A stretch of 38,925 nucleotides of DNA from Bacteroidetes bacterium OLB12 (GTDB lineage: Bacteria; Bacteroidota; Bacteroidia; Cytophagales; Cyclobacteriaceae): the NCBI GenBank assembly GCA_001567185.1, contig LNFR01000005.1:1-38925 (forward strand), written 5' to 3'. Below, one piece after another: positions 34,082 through 38,925 of the stretch (positions are counted from its first letter, which is position 1; the number at the start of each line of letters is the position of its first letter). Below the pieces are notes generated by a model, which was not told the origin of the DNA, searched no databases, and worked only from the letters and a program-made list of their open reading frames with translations. Position numbers and translations under genes: made by a program.

Positions 34082-36406
34082 ATGGCTAAGAAGTCGCAGT
34101 GGACATTGGTTGGCAAACACAAGTTGGAATTATCCAACCTCGAAAAAGTTTTGTTTCCGGATGATGGCGTAACCAAAGCCGAGATCATAGAATACTATTT
34201 AAAGATTGCGCCAACATTATTACAACACATTAAAGGTCGGGCGCTTACGCTGATCCGCTTTCCCGATGGAATTACTGGCGAAAACTTCTACCAGAAAAAC
34301 CGGCCCGAATGGGCACCTGCCTGGTTAGAGTTTGTGAAATTGGGCAAAGAAGAAAAGAAAGATTACATCATTGCTACCGAGCCGGCCTCGTTAGTGTGGT
34401 TAGCAAACCTGGCTTCGTTGGAACTGCACCAACTCCACAGCCGAAAGCCAGATTTTGAACATCCTGATTACATGGTGTTTGATCTGGATCCACCCGAAGG
34501 CTATGACTTTTCAAAGTTGGTATCGCTTGCAGCCGATCTCCGAAACTTCATCGAGTCATTTGGGTATTCATGTTTTGTGAAAACAACCGGTGGCAAAGGT
34601 ATTCACATCTGTTGCCCGCTAGAACCGCGATGGGATTTTCATACTGTGTTTGAAGCCGCACAAGCTATTGCATTGCCGTTTACCGAACGATTTCCAAAAG
34701 AAACAACACTTCACATCAAGAAAGATGCACGGAAGGGCCGCGTGTTGATTGATATTTTCAGAATCCGCTCCGGACAAAGCATTGTATCACCCTATAGTTT
34801 ACGAGGAAGAAATGGTGCGCCTGTATCCATGCCACTTACGTGGGATGAATTGGCACACCTGAAGTCGCCCACCGAGTTTAACATTAACAACGTGCTTGAA
34901 AAAGTGGTGCAGAATGGCGATGCATGGGAGGGGATCGGTGCGTTTGCCGTAGATATTCATACGCATCGCAAAACAAGGGTGGTTAAGGAAAAGAAGTTGC
35001 CGCCCAATCGAAAACACAAAACCCCCGAACAACTTGAATCGTACGAGAAGAAGCGCGATTTCAAGAAAACACCAGAGCCCGAAGCCCGTATTATTGAAGG
35101 CAGCGGTACTAGTTTTGTAGTTCATCGTCATCATGCCTCACACCTTCACTATGATTTGAGGTTAGAGCAGGACGGAGTTTTAAAATCGTGGGCAGTGCCG
35201 CGTGGGTTGCCACCCCATCCTGGTGTAAAACGATTGGCAGTACAAACCGAAGATCACCCCATGAAGTATCTTACGTTTGATGGTGAAATCCCGAAAGGAC
35301 AATACGGAGCTGGTGAGATGTGGATTTATGCCTTGGGTAAATACCAGATTACAAAAGATAAAAAAGACGGATTCTATTTTCGGTTAAGCAGCCGGGAAGT
35401 AAACGGAGAATACCGCATTTATAAAATCAAAGCAAAAGAGTGGCTGCTGGAGCGGGTAGATACTCCGCAGGTAAATTATTTACAGGATTTGATTGAACCG
35501 ATGCTTTCGGGCTCGGCCGACAAGCCTCCGGTAAGCAATAATTTTTTACATGAAGTGAAGTGGGATGGTATTCGTGCACTGATTGCTGTAGAAGATGGCC
35601 AGATCAGAATTCGTACGCGCAATCAGAACGATGTTACCAAACAGTTTCCGGAGCTTACGGTAGCGGATAAAGCGTTTCGCGCTACCTGCGGGTTATTTGA
35701 TGGCGAAATTGTGTGCCTGGATAAATCCGGCAAAGCCGATTTCAAAAAAGTAATTCATCGGTTAATGAGCACAGGCGAAACAACCATTCAAAAAGGAATG
35801 AGAAGCAACCCCGTGCATTGTTATGTGTTTGATTGCCTGTACATGGATGGCCGCAGCCTGATTAACGAACCGCTGGAAAAGAGACGCGAATGGTTGAAGG
35901 ATGCCATCAAGCCGGATACCCCGTATCGCATAAGCGAAGCGGTTGAGGATGGCACAGCGCTTTTTGAAGCTGCGCGCGAATTTGCACTGGAAGGAATTAT
36001 TTCAAAGGATAAGACAAGTAAATATTATCCGGGCAAACGTTCCGATCAATGGCTGAAGGTAAAAGTACGGAGTACACGCGAGTGTGTAATTCTGGGTTAC
36101 AATCCCGGTAAGGGCGACCGGAGTGTAACCTTTGGTGGGTTGCATATTGCCGAACGAAGCGATACGGGTTTTGTGTACAGGGGTAAGGTAGGTACAGGTT
36201 TTGACGATGCTACCATTAAAGAAATTTTTAAACAGTTGAAAGCCCTGAAGGAAATTAAAAAACCAATTCCCGATAAAGTAATGGACGAGAAAATTACCAA
36301 TTGGGTTGAGCCACGACTGATAGCTGAAATCAGCTTTTCGATGATTACCAAAGATCAGCAATTTCGCGAACCCGTTTTTGTTCGGTTGCGACCCGATATG
36401 AGCTGA
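34082..36406 (+). CDS. ligD: Multifunctional ATP-dependent DNA ligase D (POL-PE-LIG)
   Basis: End-joining repair protein for DNA double-strand breaks, 774 residues with all three LigD domains in the order polymerase/primase, phosphoesterase, ligase. The primase-type POL (about 10-295) has D134 and D136 in VFDLDPPEG, the PE domain (about 340-455) has FVVHRHHASHLHYDLRLE and the GEIPKGQYGAG segment, and the ligase (about 465-774) has the adenylation Lys K493 in EVKWDGIR, GLFDGEIVCLD, EGIISKD and WLKVK. The order matches the mycobacterial form and differs from Pseudomonas (PE-LIG-POL). LigD normally works with Ku, but no Ku gene is in the window. The start abuts the symporter stop exactly; the frame is intact over 2.3 kb. 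Confidence 0.96.
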   Translation: MAKKSQWTLVGKHKLELSNLEKVLFPDDGVTKAEIIEYYLKIAPTLLQHIKGRALTLIRFPDGITGENFYQKNRPEWAPAWLEFVKLGKEEKKDYIIATEPASLVWLANLASLELHQLHSRKPDFEHPDYMVFDLDPPEGYDFSKLVSLAADLRNFIESFGYSCFVKTTGGKGIHICCPLEPRWDFHTVFEAAQAIALPFTERFPKETTLHIKKDARKGRVLIDIFRIRSGQSIVSPYSLRGRNGAPVSMPLTWDELAHLKSPTEFNINNVLEKVVQNGDAWEGIGAFAVDIHTHRKTRVVKEKKLPPNRKHKTPEQLESYEKKRDFKKTPEPEARIIEGSGTSFVVHRHHASHLHYDLRLEQDGVLKSWAVPRGLPPHPGVKRLAVQTEDHPMKYLTFDGEIPKGQYGAGEMWIYALGKYQITKDKKDGFYFRLSSREVNGEYRIYKIKAKEWLLERVDTPQVNYLQDLIEPMLSGSADKPPVSNNFLHEVKWDGIRALIAVEDGQIRIRTRNQNDVTKQFPELTVADKAFRATCGLFDGEIVCLDKSGKADFKKVIHRLMSTGETTIQKGMRSNPVHCYVFDCLYMDGRSLINEPLEKRREWLKDAIKPDTPYRISEAVEDGTALFEAAREFALEGIISKDKTSKYYPGKRSDQWLKVKVRSTRECVILGYNPGKGDRSVTFGGLHIAERSDTGFVYRGKVGTGFDDATIKEIFKQLKALKEIKKPIPDKVMDEKITNWVEPRLIAEISFSMITKDQQFREPVFVRLRPDMS

Positions 36407-36496
36407 GGAAAAACCAGACAACTAATACCATATACTGGTCCCTGAACCTCTGAAACACTCGCATAACATCTAAATAAATCCAATATTTGTAATATC

Positions 36497-37546
36497 ATGA
36501 ACGACCCATCCCTATACTTAAAAAACCTTTGGTACCTGGCCTTCCACAGCTCCTTCCTGAAATCGGGCAAACTGGTTGGTAAACAAATTTGTGGCGAGAA
36601 AATAGTTTTCGGGCGCGATAAGCAAGGCAAGCCCTTTGCTTTGCGCGATAACTGTGCCCACCGGGGTGTTCCCTTATCGCAAGGTTGGTTTGAGGATTGC
36701 ACGCTGCAATGTTGTTACCACGGCTGGAAGTTTGATACCACCGGAACCTGCGTGGAAATTCCGGCATTACCGCCAGACAACACCATTGACATCAGGAAAA
36801 TTAAAGTGTTTCAATATCCATGCGAAGAATTGAACGGCACCGTGTGGGTTTATATTCCGGAAAAAAAATTACCCAACCTGGTTCCGAAGGAAGGCCCTCC
36901 AAACCTGGTACTACCGGCAGATAAAAAATTTTTACACGTTGAAACGGTAACCATGCCGGCCGATATTGATCACTCGGTTATTGGTTTGATTGACCCATCG
37001 CATGTCACATTTGTGCATCAATCGTGGTATTGGCGCTCGGCAAAAAAATTAAAAATTAAGGAGAAGAAATTTGAGCCTACACCCAAAGGATTTAAGATGG
37101 TGCGGCATGCACCTTCTTCCAACTCAAAAGGATATAGTGTATTGAAAGGAGGAACCTCCACCGAAATTACATTCGAAATACCCGGCATCCGAACGGAACA
37201 TATTCTGGTAGGTGAGAAGCATCAGATCGTTTCGATTACCGCTCTAACTCCGATCAACGAAAACCAGACCGAGTTAACACACATCTTTTATAGTTCATTG
37301 CCAGCTACCAAATGGTTATGGTGGCCGCTGAAGCGATTGGGAAAACAATTTATTGGACAAGACCTGGGTGTGTTCAATAAGCTGAGTGAAGGCCTCAAAT
37401 CCAAACCTACACTCATGCTGATTGGTGAACCCGACATGCAAGCCCGGTGGTACTATGAAATAAAAAGACTTTGGGCGCTTGCACAACAAAATAATCAACC
37501 CTTCGAAAACCCGATACAACCTCAAACGTTACATTGGGTAACTTGA
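36497..37546 (+). CDS. Rieske [2Fe-2S] aromatic ring-hydroxylating-type oxygenase
   Basis: A 349-residue non-haem iron oxygenase of the Rieske family (vanillate demethylase / pheophorbide oxygenase-like). The Rieske cluster is bound by C53-x-H55 and C72-x2-H75 (CAHRGVPL and CCYHGWKF). The mononuclear iron site follows the D-x2-H-x4-H pattern as D166, H169, H174 in LIDPSHVTFVH. The C-terminal part lacks a visible membrane anchor. It should hydroxylate or demethylate an aromatic or terpenoid compound using electrons from a reductase that is not encoded here. The start is 90 bases after ligD; the next gene begins 11 bases after its stop. The family is firm; the substrate is not. Confidence 0.9.
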   Translation: MNDPSLYLKNLWYLAFHSSFLKSGKLVGKQICGEKIVFGRDKQGKPFALRDNCAHRGVPLSQGWFEDCTLQCCYHGWKFDTTGTCVEIPALPPDNTIDIRKIKVFQYPCEELNGTVWVYIPEKKLPNLVPKEGPPNLVLPADKKFLHVETVTMPADIDHSVIGLIDPSHVTFVHQSWYWRSAKKLKIKEKKFEPTPKGFKMVRHAPSSNSKGYSVLKGGTSTEITFEIPGIRTEHILVGEKHQIVSITALTPINENQTELTHIFYSSLPATKWLWWPLKRLGKQFIGQDLGVFNKLSEGLKSKPTLMLIGEPDMQARWYYEIKRLWALAQQNNQPFENPIQPQTLHWVT

Positions 37547-37557
37547 TTTTATCATGT

Positions 37558-37938
37558 ATGAGTTTACCACCCGTTACATTTGAGTTGAAAGAACACTACC
37601 TGTTGGTAACGGGGCACGGTGTACGCAATTCGTTAACCGGAATGATCGACTCGGCCAGTTTAATTATGAAAATGGCGCGTGAAACTAACAGCCATAAAAT
37701 GCTTGTGGATTTCCGACAACTTCAAATTAACGTTCGGATTACCGAGGCTTTTAATATTGTGAAGACGTATGAAAAGAAAATGCCCGATTTGCGCACCGTT
37801 CTGGTAGCGGCTGTGTTTGAAAGTCATCACCGCGCCTTCGCCAGCTATTGGCAGGAGGTAAGCAGCAAACGCGGGTTTACTATTAAAGTCTTTGAAGATT
37901 TTGGCGAAGCAGAAAAGTGGTTACTGAAACAGGATTAA
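37558..37938 (+). CDS. Small STAS/SpoIIAA-like protein of unknown function
   Basis: A 126-residue cytoplasmic protein starting MSLPPVTFELKEHYLLVTGHG. The ATG at 37558 is preferred; an upstream TTG at 37534 would overlap the oxygenase. Alternating strands and helices (KMLVDFRQLQINVRITEAFNIV, RTVLVAAVFESHHRAFASYWQEVSSKRGF, FTIKVFEDFGEAEKWLL) match the STAS/SpoIIAA-like fold seen in many Bacteroidota proteins of this size, with no phosphorylatable Ser obvious at the usual place. The role is unknown; it may be a partner of the oxygenase or of a nearby regulator. Confidence 0.7.
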   Translation: MSLPPVTFELKEHYLLVTGHGVRNSLTGMIDSASLIMKMARETNSHKMLVDFRQLQINVRITEAFNIVKTYEKKMPDLRTVLVAAVFESHHRAFASYWQEVSSKRGFTIKVFEDFGEAEKWLLKQD

Positions 37939-37985
37939 CCGGTGAATTAATCTTTTAATCAAATCAAAAAGTAGTAGGTTATAGA

Positions 37986-38925
37986 ATGAGTGTACAGATA
38001 GAGGCATTTTTATTGGTAGTATCCGTTCTGTTCTTTCTCAGTATTCTGGCAGGAAAGGCGAGTTCGCGGTTTGGGGTTCCGGCCTTGCTCTTGTTTTTGG
38101 GTGTTGGGATGTTGGGTGGAAGCGATGGATTGGGAATACAATTTGAAAACATTCAGTTTGCAAGCGCCATCGGAACGATTGCGTTGTGCATTATTCTTTT
38201 CTCCGGAGGATTAGACACTAAGATATCAGAGATTAGACCCATCATTGTGCCGGGTGTTATTTTAGCAACCTTTGGTGTATTGCTTACGGCCATTATTACG
38301 GGCGTAATTGTCTGGTGGATTTTAGGAATGACGATGCCATCTGCAGGCATTGGCCTCTTAACCGCCTTGTTGTTGGCTTCAACAATGGCCTCTACAGATT
38401 CTGCTTCTGTTTTTTCTATTCTTCGTTCAAAAAATCTTCAATTAAAAAACAACCTGCGGCCCATGCTGGAGTTGGAAAGTGGAAGTAACGACCCCATGGC
38501 CTTTGTGCTGGTTATAACAATCATAGACCTTATAAAGGTGAATGGTGAACCGAATTACTGGCTTGTTGCCGGCACGCTGCTTTTACAACTGGGCATTGGT
38601 GCTGTAATGGGTTTTGCATCCGGCAAGCTGGCAGTAAGAATTATCAATCGTATTAAAATTGGAAACGACTCGTTGTATCCAATCTTAATTTTCACCTTCT
38701 GTATATTTATTTTCTCGGCAACGTATTTCGTAAAGGGCAATGGCTTTCTTGCTGTTTATTGTAGGTGGGGTTGGTTATCGGTAATTCAAAATTTGTTCAT
38801 AAACGTTTCAGTGTCCTTAATTTTTTTGACGGCCTGGCGTGGATTGTCGCAATTGATAATGTTCCTTACCTTAGGATTGCTTGTGAACCCCCACGAGTTG
38901 GTGCCTGTAACTTGTTCGGGTTTGT
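37986..38925 (+). CDS. K+/H+ antiporter of the NhaP2 (CPA1) type, partial and frameshifted
   Basis: N-terminal part of a membrane cation/proton antiporter. The ATG at 37986 begins hydrophobic helices with AGKASSRFGVPALLLFLGVGMLGGSDG, ILFSGGLDTKISEIRP, LLLASTMASTDSASVFSILRS and ELESGSNDPMAF, the conserved core with the ASTD and SNDP ion-binding motifs. From 38758 the frame is broken: removing one T at 38760, one base near 38771-38775 and one T near 38855 restores VYVGG, VIGNSKFVHKRFS, FFDGLAW and QLIMFLTLGLLVNPHELVPV. In this frame no stop is met before the end of the window, so the gene continues outside. Three breaks in 100 bases at the window edge suggest poor sequence quality there. The C-terminal TrkA or regulatory domain is not visible. 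Confidence 0.85.
   Translation, partial: MSVQIEAFLLVVSVLFFLSILAGKASSRFGVPALLLFLGVGMLGGSDGLGIQFENIQFASAIGTIALCIILFSGGLDTKISEIRPIIVPGVILATFGVLLTAIITGVIVWWILGMTMPSAGIGLLTALLLASTMASTDSASVFSILRSKNLQLKNNLRPMLELESGSNDPMAFVLVITIIDLIKVNGEPNYWLVAGTLLLQLGIGAVMGFASGKLAVRIINRIKIGNDSLYPILIFTFCIFIFSATYFVKGNGFLAVYCRWGWLSVIQNLFINVSVSLIFLTAWRGLSQLIMFLTLGLLVNPHELVPVTCSGL

Noticed and set aside
36002-36421. Open frame on - with 139 codons
   Set aside because: Antisense to the ligase domain of ligD; no recognisable features.

Overview
The window looks like a chromosomal stretch of a Bacteroidota bacterium, probably of the order Cytophagales. The reasons are an outer-membrane SusC/SusD pair, a glycoside hydrolase locus typical of that phylum, several Bacteroidota lipoprotein signals, promoter-like TAnnTTTG elements, and a 7TMR-DISM sensor kinase. 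The order is an inference; no rRNA or tRNA gene is present to fix it.

Region 1 (1-14055, all on +) is a polysaccharide utilisation locus. It encodes the end of a SusC transporter, a SusD lipoprotein, a long class I mannose-6-phosphate isomerase, a sugar:H+ symporter, a ROK sugar kinase, a lipoprotein six-hairpin glycosidase, a GH92 alpha-mannosidase that reads into an SGNH esterase, and two related five-bladed-propeller-like proteins. Together they suggest uptake of an alpha-mannoside, removal of decorations and mannose outside the cytoplasm, import by the symporter, phosphorylation by the ROK kinase and isomerisation to fructose-6-phosphate.

Region 2 (14146-23824) holds a secreted HExxH metalloprotease-like protein with a ComEA-like segment and C-terminal membrane helices (-), a tandem pair of M14 carboxypeptidase-like proteins of which the first seems to have lost its active site (+), a sensor kinase translationally coupled to tyrosyl-tRNA synthetase (-), and a MazG-like NTP pyrophosphohydrolase (+).

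Region 3 (23825-31451) holds a two-gene module of unknown function behind palindromic operator-like sites (-), a zinc-ribbon membrane protein, an S41 C-terminal processing protease, an ABCG-type transporter with a TerB-like front end, and a small His-tailed lipoprotein. Region 4 (31465-38925) holds a 12-bp inverted repeat with inner hairpins, a histone-deacetylase-like amidohydrolase, an MHS-type symporter directly abutting a POL-PE-LIG LigD, a Rieske oxygenase, a small STAS-like protein and the start of a K+/H+ antiporter.

At least a dozen coding breaks can each be repaired by adding or removing one base, mostly in short A or T runs. One lies in the start of the essential tyrS gene. This is more easily explained by sequencing or assembly indels than by gene decay, so the broken genes are described here in their repaired form. 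No CRISPR array, insertion sequence, tRNA or rRNA was seen.
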